From: DATLLJ01 sp965229885
Lineage (GTDB): Bacteria; Acidobacteriota; Vicinamibacteria; Vicinamibacterales; CAVVIG01
DNA: 64,000 nucleotides
Direction: 5' to 3'
Assembly (NCBI GenBank): GCA_965229885.1
Contig: CBDDJX010000003.1
Coordinates: 1,116,001 to 1,180,000, forward strand
The notes below the pieces were generated by a model. That model saw only the letters and a list, made by a program, of their open reading frames with translations, ran no database searches and had not been told where the DNA came from. The translations under genes were made by a program, and so were the position numbers. Positions 35,202-43,742 of the stretch are shown one piece after another. How positions within the stretch are numbered: the stretch's first letter is position 1; each line of letters opens with the position of its first letter.

Positions 35202-36053
35202 GTGCCGCCCGAATCATCGACGCCGTGTCCGTTGTGCGATGGCACGGGCTGGAAACCGATCGACGAAGAAGGCGGCCGGCGGGTGGTCCGCTGCGACTGC
35301 TGGCGCGATCAGGTTGGCCACAAGCGTCTCGCCGAGGCGAACATCCCCAAGCGGTATCAACACTGCACGTTCGGCAACTTCAGGGCGTATAACGAATCGC
35401 TCGAGCGCGCCGTGGCGCAGGCCCGCCGCATCGCCGAGGCGTATCCGGTTGTCAGCAGCGGCCTGTTCCTCGAAGGTCAGCCAGGCGTCGGTAAGACGCA
35501 CCTGGCGGCCGCCGTCCTGAAACAGGTGATTCAGACTACCGGAGCCCGCGGGTTGTTCTGCGACACACGGGATCTGCTTCGCGTCATCCGCAGCACCTAC
35601 GATCCCTCCATTCGAACAACGGAGCTGGAAATTCTCCGGCCGGTGATGACCGCGGATCTGCTCGTGCTCGACGATCTCGGCGCCGAGAAGACGTCCGAGT
35701 GGGTCGAAGAGACGATGAACCTCATCGTCAATGCGCGGTACAACGAGCGGCGCCTCACGGTGTTCACGTCGAACTACGCGGACATTCCCGACGACACTGA
35801 CCCGAACGCGCTCTTGTTCCGCATCGGCCACCGGATGCGATCCCGCCTGCACGAGATGTGCGAGTTCATCGTCATGGACGGCGCTGATTACCGCGAGATG
35901 CCGACCAACGGCGGCGTCGACGACCTACTGGCGATGTGGAAGATGCGCAAGAAAGTGCTCCCCGCGCCGGGGCGCGGCGGCCGCCAGGCGCGTGCGCAGC
36001 TCCGCGATGGCAAGGGCGACCTCAAGTGGTCGGGGGGAAGGGCCGGATCCTGA
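35202..36053 (+). CDS. DnaC/IstB-like AAA+ ATPase with N-terminal zinc finger
   Basis: A 283-residue ATPase. The N-terminal cysteines (CPLCDGTGW, then CDCW) form a probable zinc finger, as in DnaC-like replication loaders. Walker A is GQPGVGKTHLAAAVLKQ and Walker B is LLVLDDLGAEKTSEW; a sensor-type TSNY follows. DnaC-type proteins load the replicative helicase; IstB proteins assist transposases, but no istA neighbour is present, so a helicase-loader role is favoured. GTG start at 35202. The last ~40 residues are basic and glycine-rich. Confidence 0.8.
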   Translation: MPPESSTPCPLCDGTGWKPIDEEGGRRVVRCDCWRDQVGHKRLAEANIPKRYQHCTFGNFRAYNESLERAVAQARRIAEAYPVVSSGLFLEGQPGVGKTHLAAAVLKQVIQTTGARGLFCDTRDLLRVIRSTYDPSIRTTELEILRPVMTADLLVLDDLGAEKTSEWVEETMNLIVNARYNERRLTVFTSNYADIPDDTDPNALLFRIGHRMRSRLHEMCEFIVMDGADYREMPTNGGVDDLLAMWKMRKKVLPAPGRGGRQARAQLRDGKGDLKWSGGRAGS

Positions 36054-36054
36054 G

Positions 36055-37170
36055 TTGTTCGGTTTGTACGTCCACGTCCCGTTCTGCTCCGCCATCTGCA
36101 ACTACTGCAATTTCAACCGGGGTCTGTTCGACCCAGCGCTGAAGGTGCGTTACGTTCAGGCGCTCCTTCTGGAGATCCAGAGGGCTGGCAACGAGGCCGC
36201 TGACACCATCTATTTCGGGGGGGGGACGCCGTCCCTCCTCGAACCCGACGAAATCGCCCGCATCATCGCCGCGTGCCGGACGGCCTTCGATGTCACGGGC
36301 GACGCCGAGATCACCCTCGAAGCGAACCCGGAAAGCGTCGATCAGGCGCGGCTCGCCGCGTTTCGGGTTGCCGGTGTCAATCGGCTCAGTTTCGGCGTCC
36401 AGTCCTTCCGCGAGCCGGAGCTGCGGCGTCTCTCGCGCCTGCATACGGCCGATCGCGCGCGCGCGGCGGTCTCGGAGGCGCGCGCCGCCGGCTTCGACAA
36501 CCTCAGCCTCGACCTGATGATGTGGCTGCCAGAGCAGCAGGTGACCGAATGGCTCGAGTCGGTTGACGCCGCGCTCGCGCTCGCACCGGAGCATCTGTCG
36601 CTGTATCTGCTCGAGGTGTATCCGAACGCGCCGCTCAAGGACGACATGGCCCGCGCCCGGTGGTCGCAGGCGCCCGACGATGATGCGGCGGTGATGTATC
36701 TGGCGGCGATGGATCGTCTGGACGCCAGCGGGTATGAACAGTACGAAATCTCCAATGTCGCGCAGCCGGGGCGGCGTTCGCGCCACAACATCAAGTACTG
36801 GCAGGACGGCGAGTGGCTTGGCTTCGGCTGCGGCGCCCATTCCACCCGTCGAGGGGTCCGCTGGAAGAACGTCTCGTCTACCGACGAGTACGTGCGGCGG
36901 CTGGAGCAGTTCGAGTCTCCCGCCCTCGGTCACCGGCCGCTGTCGCCAGGCGAGCACCTGGGCGATGTGCTGTTTACGGGCCTGCGGCTGACGGAAGGTG
37001 TCAATGTCGACGCGATTCGCACCGCCCACGGGGTCGACGTGTGGGCCCGCTACGGCGCCGCCCTCGAACCGTTCCTCCAGGCCGGGCTCCTCCGGCGGGA
37101 AGGGCCGCGACTTTGGCTCACGCGCCAGGGTATGCTTCTTGCTAACGAAGTGATGACCACTTTCGTCTAG
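36055..37170 (+). CDS. hemW: HemW-type radical SAM protein (coproporphyrinogen III oxidase-like)
   Basis: About 371 residues from TTG 36055, directly after the previous stop. The radical SAM cluster motif is HVPFCSAICNYCNF (CxxxCxxC). GGGTPSLLEPDEIARIIA and LSFGVQSFREPELRRLSRLH are typical of the HemN/HemW group. HemW is a heme chaperone rather than a true coproporphyrinogen dehydrogenase, and the HemN-specific C-terminal features are absent. The upstream purine-rich GGGGGGAAGG can serve as ribosome-binding site for the TTG. Confidence 0.9.
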   Translation: MFGLYVHVPFCSAICNYCNFNRGLFDPALKVRYVQALLLEIQRAGNEAADTIYFGGGTPSLLEPDEIARIIAACRTAFDVTGDAEITLEANPESVDQARLAAFRVAGVNRLSFGVQSFREPELRRLSRLHTADRARAAVSEARAAGFDNLSLDLMMWLPEQQVTEWLESVDAALALAPEHLSLYLLEVYPNAPLKDDMARARWSQAPDDDAAVMYLAAMDRLDASGYEQYEISNVAQPGRRSRHNIKYWQDGEWLGFGCGAHSTRRGVRWKNVSSTDEYVRRLEQFESPALGHRPLSPGEHLGDVLFTGLRLTEGVNVDAIRTAHGVDVWARYGAALEPFLQAGLLRREGPRLWLTRQGMLLANEVMTTFV

Positions 37171-37185
37171 CCCTCAAGGCACGCT

Positions 37186-37215
37186 TTGAGCTAGAGTGTC
37201 GATCGTTTTTATTTT
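37186..37215 (+). promoter_or_regulatory. Candidate promoter for secreted hypothetical gene
   Basis: TTGAGC (37186-37191), an 18-bp spacer, then TATTTT (37210-37215) in an A/T-rich patch unusual for this region. AGGGAGG before the ATG at 37228 is a good ribosome-binding site. Confidence 0.4.
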
Positions 37216-37227
37216 AGGGAGGCTGTG

Positions 37228-37725
37228 ATGTTTCGATCGCTCGTGAAACCGACAATGGTCGGTCGGCCCGGTTGGATGGCTTTGGGATTCATTGTCGGCG
37301 TACTTTCGGGAGGCACCGTTCAGGCTCAGGCCGAGCCCGCGGCACAGGCGGCGCCCCCGAAGAACCCGTTCATGTTCATGAGCGACGCGTCGCTGGTGAT
37401 CAATTACGTCAAACCGGACAAGACGGCCGACTTCGAGATGGTGATGAATAAGGTGAAAGAGGCGCTGGGGAAGAGCGACAAGCCCGAGCGCAAGGCGCAG
37501 GTGGAAGGCTGGAAGATCTTCAAGACGGACTTACCGGGCCCCGCGGGAGCCGTCACCTACTTTGCGATTATTGACCCGGTCGTGAAGGGCAACGACTACA
37601 ACATGCGCCAGATCCTGACCGAGGCGTTCGGCGTGGCCGACACCAACGCGGTCTACAGGACGCTGGCCGAAAGCGTGAGCGGCCAGCAGATCGTCGCCCT
37701 GACGGTGAGCGTCAATATGAAATAG
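37228..37725 (+). CDS. Secreted hypothetical protein
   Basis: A 165-residue protein with a signal peptide (WMALGFIVGVLSGGTVQAQA). The mature part reads SLVINYVKPDKTADFEMVMN, GWKIFKTDLPGPAGAVTYFA and IIDPVVKGNDYNMRQILTEA. It looks like a small ferredoxin-like (dimeric alpha-beta barrel) domain in the periplasm and recurs in Acidobacteria. No function assigned. ATG 37228 has AGGGAGG upstream. Confidence 0.7.
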   Translation: MFRSLVKPTMVGRPGWMALGFIVGVLSGGTVQAQAEPAAQAAPPKNPFMFMSDASLVINYVKPDKTADFEMVMNKVKEALGKSDKPERKAQVEGWKIFKTDLPGPAGAVTYFAIIDPVVKGNDYNMRQILTEAFGVADTNAVYRTLAESVSGQQIVALTVSVNMK

Positions 37726-37730
37726 CGCCG

Positions 37731-38216
37731 TCAGAACTTCAGATTCAATCCTGCGTAGGCGCGGTGCGCTGGCGAATTCAGTGCACCGCTACCCAGCTTG
37801 AACACCCGGTAGTCGACGCGCAGGCGCAGCGGTCCTGCCAGCGATATCTTCACGCCGCCTCCGACATTCGTCCCGCCGCCTGTTGCCTCGTGCGCGCCGA
37901 GCGTCTCGCGATAGATCCCGCCGCCGGTCGTGAAATACGGCTGAAACCCAAAGATCGGCAGAGGTGCCTGCAGCAGCACGTTCCCCATGAAGCTCTTCAG
38001 CGACGGCGCCGCCACATCGTCGCTCGTCGCCGCGTACTCGAACTCAAACGCGACAATGATCAGCCCCATGCCGACCGCAAATCCTTTCGCCGGCCGGTTC
38101 GAGGGTGTCGTATTGGCGCCGAGAAAGGCCGTGGCGTCGGCGCGCGCCGGCGAGGGCGCCATCGCGACGAGAACCATGGCCATGGCCGCGATGGCCATGG
38201 GCCGCATGAACCTCAT
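37731..38216 (-). CDS. Outer-membrane beta-barrel-like hypothetical protein
   Basis: A 161-residue protein with a signal peptide (MAIAAMAMVLVAMAPSPARA). The mature part has alternating hydrophobic strands (VGMGLIIVAFEFEYAATSDD; LRLRVDYRVFKLGSGAL) and ends in AYAGLNLKF, a C-terminal phenylalanine typical of outer-membrane barrels. It is convergent with the preceding secreted protein. ATG 38216 is chosen; the frame extends further upstream without a better start. Confidence 0.65.
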   Translation of the reverse strand: MRFMRPMAIAAMAMVLVAMAPSPARADATAFLGANTTPSNRPAKGFAVGMGLIIVAFEFEYAATSDDVAAPSLKSFMGNVLLQAPLPIFGFQPYFTTGGGIYRETLGAHEATGGGTNVGGGVKISLAGPLRLRVDYRVFKLGSGALNSPAHRAYAGLNLKF

Positions 38217-38305
38217 TGATCCATGATAGTAGAATCTGACCGCCGATGGACTTTCGTCTGACCGCGGAGGCAGGTCCCGCGGCTCGCAGCGCTCGGACTG
38301 GCACG

Positions 38306-39280
38306 ATGAGCGCGCCCGAAGCCCCACTCGCCGAGCGTGTGCTGGCCGGCGACTCGCGCGCCATCGCGAGGGCTATCTCGCTGATCGAGAATGAGGATCA
38401 GCACGCGGTGGCGCTCGTCCACGCGATCTTCGGCAGGACGGGCCGCGCCTACATCGTCGGCGTCACCGGTCCGCCAGGCGCTGGCAAGAGCACGCTGGTC
38501 GATCGCATGACCGCGGACATGCGCGGCCGCGGCCACACCGTGGGGGTGCTGACGGTCGATCCTACGAGCCCGTTCAGCGGCGGAGCGCTGCTCGGCGACC
38601 GGCTGCGCATGCAGGGGCACGCCGCCGACGAGGGCGTGTTCATCCGCAGCATGGCCACCCGCGGGCACCTCGGCGGCATCGCCCGCGCGACGGGCGATGC
38701 CGCCCTCGTCCTCGACGCCGCGGGCAAGGACACCATCATCATCGAGACCGTTGGGGTGGGGCAGGACGAAGTCGACATCATCCGGACGGCCGATGTGTCC
38801 ATTGTGACGCTCGTGCCCGGCACGGGCGACGACGTGCAGGCGCAGAAGGCGGGGATCATGGAGATCGCGGATATCTTCGTCGTCAATAAAGCCGATCGAG
38901 AGGGCGCGGATCGGCTCGTGGCGGCGATCGAATCGAATCTGAGTCTGCAGACGCGCGGACCTGGAGAAGAAGTCGAGTGGCAGCCGCCGATTGTGAAGAC
39001 CATTGCGACAGACGGCACGGGCGTGCCGGAGTTGGTGGACGCGATCCAGCGTTTCCGCAGTCAGACCGAGCGGACGCAGGCGGCCAGGCGCGAGCAGCGC
39101 AGCGAGTTCAGGCTGCGCGAGATCGTGGCGCACCAGTTCATGGAGCGACTGGAACGGGGGATGCTGAAGCCGGACGAGTTCAGGGCGATGGTGGAGCGGG
39201 TCGCCGCGCGTGAGATCGATCCCTATGCGGCGGCAGACGAGTTGCTGGCGCTCGGTCTGACTCGTGCGAAGGGTCTCTGA
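38306..39280 (+). CDS. meaB: MeaB/ArgK-family GTPase chaperone of methylmalonyl-CoA mutase
   Basis: About 324 residues. A G3E-type GTPase that protects methylmalonyl-CoA mutase and gates cofactor loading. The P-loop is VTGPPGAGKSTLVDRM; IETVGVGQDEVDI and FVVNKADREGADRL are the other G motifs; TVDPTSPFSGGALLGDR is a MeaB signature. ATG 38306 (MSAPEAPLAERVLAGD) matches the family start; ATG 38246 would add 20 atypical residues. Its stop overlaps the epimerase start (ATGA), so the two are coupled. The mutase subunits are at 7986-10013, 28 kb away. Confidence 0.93.
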   Translation: MSAPEAPLAERVLAGDSRAIARAISLIENEDQHAVALVHAIFGRTGRAYIVGVTGPPGAGKSTLVDRMTADMRGRGHTVGVLTVDPTSPFSGGALLGDRLRMQGHAADEGVFIRSMATRGHLGGIARATGDAALVLDAAGKDTIIIETVGVGQDEVDIIRTADVSIVTLVPGTGDDVQAQKAGIMEIADIFVVNKADREGADRLVAAIESNLSLQTRGPGEEVEWQPPIVKTIATDGTGVPELVDAIQRFRSQTERTQAARREQRSEFRLREIVAHQFMERLERGMLKPDEFRAMVERVAAREIDPYAAADELLALGLTRAKGL

Positions 39281-40560
39281 TGAAGGCTGTGCTTGATCAC
39301 GTCGGCATCGCGGTGAAGGATTTGGAGGCCGCGCTCCGCTTCTATCGCGACGCGCTCGGACTGGAGGTCGAAGCGCCCGAGGAGGTGCCGAGCCAGCAGG
39401 TACAGGCACAGTTCGTGCCGGTCGGCCAGTCCAGCCTCGAGTTGCTCCAGGCGACCGCGCCCGGGTCACCGATCGCCAAATTTATCGAGCAGCACGGCCC
39501 AGGCCTTCATCACCTCACGCTGCGCGTCGATGACATTCACGCGGCGCTGGCCCAGTTGAAGACGCGCGGCACGAGACTCGTCGACGACGAGCCGCGCCCG
39601 GGCGCCGACGGCGCGCTCGTGGCGTTCATTCATCCCAGGAGCGCGCAAGGCGTGCTGATCGAGTTGAAGCAGCCAGCCGTCCGCAATCCATCAGCCATCA
39701 GCCATCAGCCATCAGCCATTCGGCGGTACGCCATCGGCGATCTCGAACTGATCTCCCTCTGCGACGGCTTCTTCCGCCTGGATGGCGGGTCGATGTTCGG
39801 CGTGATCCCGAAGACGATGTGGTCGAAGCAGACCCGGCCTGATGAACGCAACCGCATCGTTCTCGGCATGCGCCCGCTCATTGTTCGAGGGGCCAGGACG
39901 ATGATCATCGACGCGGGGATGGGCGACAAGGAGAACGAGAAGTTCCATGAAATCTATGGTGTCGAGCGGAGCCGGCACCTCGACCATACGCTCGCAGAAG
40001 CCGGGCTGACGCCGGAAGACATCGACATCGTGCTCGCCTCGCACCTCCACTTCGATCACGCGGGCGGGTTCACGCTCCGCGACGCCGCCGGCCGCATTCG
40101 CCCGCGCTTCCCTCGCGCGCAGTACGTGGTCCGGCGCGGCGAGTGGGAGGAGGCGACACATCCGAGCGCCCGGACGCGCGCCAGCTACCTGCTGGATAAT
40201 TACGTGCCGCTCGCCGAGGCCGGAGTGCTGCAACTCATCGACGACGATCTGATGATCATGCCGGGCGTGAGGGTGCGGCGGACGGGCGGCCATACCCAGC
40301 ATCACCAGATGATCCTGATCGAATCAGGCGGAGAAACCGCGGCGTTCGTCGCGGATTTGATTCCGACGATTGCGCATGTGCCTGATGCGTGGGTGGCGGG
40401 CTACGACCTGTATCCGCTCGATACCATGGCGGCGAAGCAGCAGTTCGCGCAGGAAGCGATCGAGAAGAAGGTCCTCGTCTTCTTTGAACACGATCCGGTC
40501 GTCGCGGCGGGGTATCTCAAAGAGGAAGACAGGAAACGCACCGTCGTGCCAGGCGGCTGA
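39280..40560 (+). CDS. Methylmalonyl-CoA epimerase fused to metallo-beta-lactamase-fold hydrolase
   Basis: 426 residues. Residues 1-134 are a complete methylmalonyl-CoA epimerase (VLDHVGIAVKDLEAALRFYR; GLHHLTLRVDDIHAAL; FIHPRSAQGVLIELKQ), which normally ends here. Residues 137-147 (PSAISHQPSAI) are encoded by a CCATCAG array. The rest is an MBL-fold hydrolase (IDAGMGDKENE; SHLHFDHAGG zinc motif; GGHTQHHQM; ADLIPT). Quorum-quenching lactonase-like and related families share this layout. The two domains have no known joint function, so the fusion may have arisen when a repeat removed a stop codon. A frameshift or assembly artefact is possible but unneeded. Confidence 0.85.
   Translation: MKAVLDHVGIAVKDLEAALRFYRDALGLEVEAPEEVPSQQVQAQFVPVGQSSLELLQATAPGSPIAKFIEQHGPGLHHLTLRVDDIHAALAQLKTRGTRLVDDEPRPGADGALVAFIHPRSAQGVLIELKQPAVRNPSAISHQPSAIRRYAIGDLELISLCDGFFRLDGGSMFGVIPKTMWSKQTRPDERNRIVLGMRPLIVRGARTMIIDAGMGDKENEKFHEIYGVERSRHLDHTLAEAGLTPEDIDIVLASHLHFDHAGGFTLRDAAGRIRPRFPRAQYVVRRGEWEEATHPSARTRASYLLDNYVPLAEAGVLQLIDDDLMIMPGVRVRRTGGHTQHHQMILIESGGETAAFVADLIPTIAHVPDAWVAGYDLYPLDTMAAKQQFAQEAIEKKVLVFFEHDPVVAAGYLKEEDRKRTVVPGG
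39688..39719. repeat. CCATCAG heptamer array inside a fused gene
   Basis: Four perfect head-to-tail CCATCAG copies (39688-39715) and a partial fifth. Such arrays usually lie between genes; here the array is translated as the linker of the epimerase-hydrolase fusion. A period of seven cycles all three frames, so its copy number controls the reading frame. Confidence 0.85.
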
Positions 40561-40584
40561 TCGAGGCCGGCAGCTAGGAGAGAC

Positions 40585-41445
40585 ATGACCGTTCACATCG
40601 GCATCATCGGCGGCAGCGGCCTGTACGACATGGCGGAGCTCACCGATCGCGACGAGCAGACCGTCAGCACGCCATTCGGAGATCCCTCGGGGCCGTACGT
40701 GATCGGCACGCTCGGCGGGAAGCGGGTCGCGTTTCTCGCACGCCACGGAATCGGCCATCGGATCCTGCCGTCGGAGCTGAATTTCCGCGCGAACGTCTAC
40801 GGGTTCAAGGTGCTGGGCGCGGAGCGGATCCTGTCGGCCAGCGCGGTCGGCAGCTTGAAGGAGGCGTACAAACCGCTCGACATCCTGATCCCGGATCAGT
40901 TTTTCGACCGCACCAGAGGACGCATCAGCACGTTCTTCGGGCGGGGAATCGTGGGGCACATCGCGTTTGCCCACCCGTTGTGCGGCGACCTCTCGACGAT
41001 CGCGGCCGACTCCGCGCAGGAGGTGGGCGCGACGGTCCACCGGGGCGGTACCTATGTGAACATGGAAGGACCGCAGTTCTCGACGCTCGCCGAGTCGAAG
41101 CTGTACCGGTCGTGGGGCATGGACGTGATCGGGATGACGAACCTGCAGGAGGCGAAGCTCGCTCGCGAAGCGGAGATCTGCTACGCCACGCTCGCCCTCG
41201 TCACCGATTATGACTGCTGGCATCCCGATCATGATTCGGTGACGGTCGACATGATCATCGCCAACCTGATGCAGAACGCGAAGACCGCCCAGCAGGCGAT
41301 TGCCAGGGCGATCGCCCGCCTGCCGGCGGGGCGAACCTGCGCCTGCAAGGACGCGCTGGCCACGGCCCTCATCACGCGGCCGGAGGCGGTCCCGGAGCAG
41401 ACCAAGAAGGATCTGGCGCCTATTATCGGGAAATACATGAAATAG
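40585..41445 (+). CDS. mtnP: S-methyl-5'-thioadenosine phosphorylase
   Basis: A 286-residue trimeric purine phosphorylase that splits methylthioadenosine to adenine and methylthioribose-1-phosphate. IGIIGGSGLYDMAEL, the phosphate site RHGIGHRILPSELNFRANVY, ASAVGSLKEAYKPLDILIPD, and GGTYVNMEGPQFSTLAE with GMTNLQEAKLAREAEICYAT are diagnostic. It could act on other purine nucleosides. Followed by a PfkB kinase, suggesting a purine-salvage pair. ATG 40585 has AGGAGA upstream. Confidence 0.93.
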   Translation: MTVHIGIIGGSGLYDMAELTDRDEQTVSTPFGDPSGPYVIGTLGGKRVAFLARHGIGHRILPSELNFRANVYGFKVLGAERILSASAVGSLKEAYKPLDILIPDQFFDRTRGRISTFFGRGIVGHIAFAHPLCGDLSTIAADSAQEVGATVHRGGTYVNMEGPQFSTLAESKLYRSWGMDVIGMTNLQEAKLAREAEICYATLALVTDYDCWHPDHDSVTVDMIIANLMQNAKTAQQAIARAIARLPAGRTCACKDALATALITRPEAVPEQTKKDLAPIIGKYMK

Positions 41446-41480
41446 TGAGTGCTCGTCACCTGACTGCGTGTCCACAACCT

Positions 41481-42437
41481 ATGCCTATGAATATCGTCAT
41501 CACCGGCTCGATTGCGTTCGATTACCTGATGTCCTTCCCTGGGAAGTTCACCGAGCACTTTCTGCCGGAACACATGAACCGCGTCAGCCTGAGCTTTCTC
41601 GTCGACACGATGGACAAGCGCCGCGGCGGCTGTGCTCCGAATATCGCCTACACGCTCGCGCTGCTCGGCGAGCGCCCGCGCCTGATGGCCGCGGCCGGAG
41701 AAGATTTCGGCGAGTACCGGCAATGGCTCGAGGCGGCCGGCGTCGACACGTCGCTCGTCGCGCAGATCGCCGGGAAGTTCACGGCGTCGTTTTTCTGCAA
41801 CACCGATCAGGCCAACAACCAGATCGCGTCGTTCTATACGGGCGCGATGGCCGACGCCGGGCAGTTGTCGTTTCACTCCGCAGGGGACTGCGGACTGGCC
41901 ATCATTTCACCGAACGACCCTGGCGCGATGATGCAGTACGCCGAGGAGTGCCGCACGATGGGCATCGCGTACATCTTCGATCCCGGGCAGCAGTGCGCGC
42001 GCATGTCGGGCCCCGAGATCAAAGACGGCATCGTCGGCGCGCATCTCGTCATCTGCAACGACTACGAGTTCGAGCTGATCCGGCAGAAGACGGGATTTAG
42101 CGAGGGCGACGTGATCGCGCAGTCCGGGGCCCTCGTCGTGACGCGCGGTGAGGACGGGTCGTCCGTGTATCTTTCGAGCGGCGAGCGCGTCGACGTCGCC
42201 GCCGTGCCCCCGTATCGCATAGTCGATCCCACTGGCGTGGGGGATGCGTACCGCGGCGGGCTGATGAAAGGCATGTCGCTCAGACTGCCCTTTGACGTCT
42301 GCGCGCGGATGGGGAGCGTGGCCGCCACCTACGCGCTCGAGCATCTGGGCGGGCAGAGCCATGCGTATACGTTTGGCGAGTTCACGCGGCGGTACGAGCA
42401 GTACTTCGGGCCGCTCGCTCACGCACGGCAGGTCTAG
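41481..42437 (+). CDS. PfkB-family carbohydrate/nucleoside kinase (probable adenosine kinase)
   Basis: About 318 residues from ATG 41481 (a second ATG at 41487). Ribokinase-like signatures: GGCAPNIAYTLALLGE and the anion-hole/catalytic DPTGVGDAYRGGLMKG. The small lid and SFLVDTMDKRRGG fit the adenosine-kinase-like group found beside MTA phosphorylases. The last residues, HARQV and the stop, are provided by an R1 repeat (42427), so the native C-terminus may have been altered. Confidence 0.82.
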   Translation: MPMNIVITGSIAFDYLMSFPGKFTEHFLPEHMNRVSLSFLVDTMDKRRGGCAPNIAYTLALLGERPRLMAAAGEDFGEYRQWLEAAGVDTSLVAQIAGKFTASFFCNTDQANNQIASFYTGAMADAGQLSFHSAGDCGLAIISPNDPGAMMQYAEECRTMGIAYIFDPGQQCARMSGPEIKDGIVGAHLVICNDYEFELIRQKTGFSEGDVIAQSGALVVTRGEDGSSVYLSSGERVDVAAVPPYRIVDPTGVGDAYRGGLMKGMSLRLPFDVCARMGSVAATYALEHLGGQSHAYTFGEFTRRYEQYFGPLAHARQV

Positions 42438-42487
42438 AGACCTGCGCCACAACCGTCGTGGTCGTAGCGCAGGACTTCAGTCCTGCC
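42427..42487. repeat. Palindromic repeat family R1, copy B (complete)
   Basis: Two linked palindromes, GGCAGGTCTAGAGACCTGC and GCAGGACTTCAGTCCTGCC, joined by a ~20-base spacer. It lies between two convergent frames and supplies the stop codon of each (TAG of the kinase; TGA of the minus-strand remnant). Copies: 11829 (inside valS) and half copy 58295. Confidence 0.85.
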
Positions 42488-43060
42488 GTCTCGTCGCAGA
42501 CAGAAACACCCACAGGCCAATCGCGTACGTACCAGACGCCGCGAGCAGCGTCGTATTGAAACCCCAGTTCATCGCGATGAAAATGGCGAGCGTCGCGCCC
42601 ACGACCGATAGCGCGCCGTTGATTCCCCACGCCCACGGAAGCATCTGCGGCGCCCTCGCGTTGAGCATCCGCAGCCCGGTTGGCATCGGGAGCCCGAGCG
42701 CGATGGCGCCTGTGCGCCGCAGTCCGTTGTCTGGGAACCGGTGGCTAGACGCGGCGCCCAGGCCTGTGCCGAGGACCAGTGAAAACAGCGTGACCGTCAG
42801 CGAATACACCGGATGACCGAGCAGCAACACGAACCGCTGCAGCACCGCCACCTCGATCAACATGAAGCCGGCGCCGAGCGCGCCGAAGCGACGCGCAGCC
42901 GCACGAGAAAGAAGAGCGCAACGAGCGTGGCGAGCGCGTCACAAGCGACTCGGTTGCCAGCAACCGGCCGATCGCGTACCGGCCGAGCCAGCCGCGGACG
43001 ACATACGCGCTGACACGAGGGCGATGCCCGCGAGATGGCGGGCGGTCGGCGCCGCGTCAC
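42477..43060 (-). pseudogene. Remnant of spermidine-synthase-like multispanning membrane protein
   Basis: The minus strand reads FGALGAGFMLIEVAVLQRFV and LGHPVYSLTVTLFSLVLGTG, then LPMPTGLRMLNARAPQMLPW and WGINGALSVVGATLAIFIAM. This is the C-terminal part of large membrane proteins with spermidine-synthase-like domains. Upstream, VALFFLVRLR is in a different frame (one missing base near 42892), and RRTGAIALG runs directly into the LPMPTG motif, indicating an internal deletion. No start or N-terminus remains. The final residues RRQD and stop come from repeat copy B. Confidence 0.6.
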
Positions 43061-43141
43061 CTGTGAGATCTGTCACTGGCGGAAGTGTAGTTCATGGTCA
43101 ATCGGAGGGTGTGGGCGGCGACGTAAGGTAAACTAGCGGCC

Positions 43142-43534
43142 GTGCGTGCAACCGCTGCCGACGAGACGCAGTCCGGCGCTCTGGTGCTGCTCTGCGTGGC
43201 GGCGTGGGCCATTCCGGGCGCTGGCCATCTCTGGCTGGGCCGGCGCGGCAAAGGGCTGGTGTTCCTCGTCGCGCTGCCGCTGATGTTCGCGGTCGGCCTC
43301 GCGCTTCGCGGTCGTCTGTTTCCCTTCGACCTCTCCGATCCGCTGGTCGCCCTCCAAGCGCTTGCCGACCTGGGAGTCGGCCTGACCTACCTCGTCGCGA
43401 GCGCACTGGGCTACGGCGCCGGCGACGTGCGTGCGGTCACGTATGAATACGGAAATGCCTTCCTCGTCGTCGCGGGCCTGCTGAACGTGCTGGTCATCAT
43501 CGACGCGTACGACGTCGCCCTTGGAAGGAAGTAG
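43142..43534 (+). CDS. Small membrane protein (DUF6677-like)
   Basis: A 130-residue protein from GTG 43142 with three to four helices: VLLCVAAWAIPGAGHLWLGR, GLVFLVALPLMFAVGLALRG, YLVASALGYGAG and FLVVAGLLNVLVIIDAYDVA. The PGAGHLWLGRRGKG motif is shared by small TM2-like acidobacterial membrane proteins that I associate with DUF6677. No function known. Probably cotranscribed with the next small gene. Confidence 0.7.
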   Translation: MRATAADETQSGALVLLCVAAWAIPGAGHLWLGRRGKGLVFLVALPLMFAVGLALRGRLFPFDLSDPLVALQALADLGVGLTYLVASALGYGAGDVRAVTYEYGNAFLVVAGLLNVLVIIDAYDVALGRK

Positions 43535-43551
43535 AGGGAGTAGCGCAAGTC

Positions 43552-43734
43552 ATGGCGATCATGCACAGCCACCTGTTCCTCCTCGTGCTGTTCGCGTGTT
43601 TCGTGTCCCTCGTATTCGCCGTCATCGCGAGAGACGGCGCGCGCGAGCAGATGACGCTCGGCTGTCTAATGTTCGGCGGCTTCGTCGCATCGGTCCTCGT
43701 GCTCGGCTGGCTGATGTATCCGTTTCCGCTGTAG
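43552..43734 (+). CDS. 60-residue two-helix membrane protein
   Basis: MAIMHSHLFLLVLFACFVSL opens the first helix; the second is LGCLMFGGFVASVLVLGWLM. The loop RDGAREQM is charged. It starts at ATG 43552, 17 bp after the previous gene, with a GAGGGAG upstream, and ends just before ribH. The compact spacing, good ribosome-binding site and helix pattern support a real gene. Function unknown. Confidence 0.65.
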   Translation: MAIMHSHLFLLVLFACFVSLVFAVIARDGAREQMTLGCLMFGGFVASVLVLGWLMYPFPL

Positions 43735-43742
43735 GCCGCCCG

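Noticed and set aside
35202..36053. IstB of an IS21-type transposon
   Set aside because: No istA or terminal repeats. The N-terminal zinc finger and the neighbours favour a DnaC-like housekeeping ATPase.
37176..37191. CTCAA/TTGAG inverted repeat near 37174-37190 as a second HAIR site
   Set aside because: The arms are in the opposite orientation to HAIR and only 5 bp long. It is more likely a weak hemW terminator stem.
39688..39719. Possible CRISPR-like array
   Set aside because: The unit is a 7-bp tandem repeat without spacers. No cas genes are nearby.
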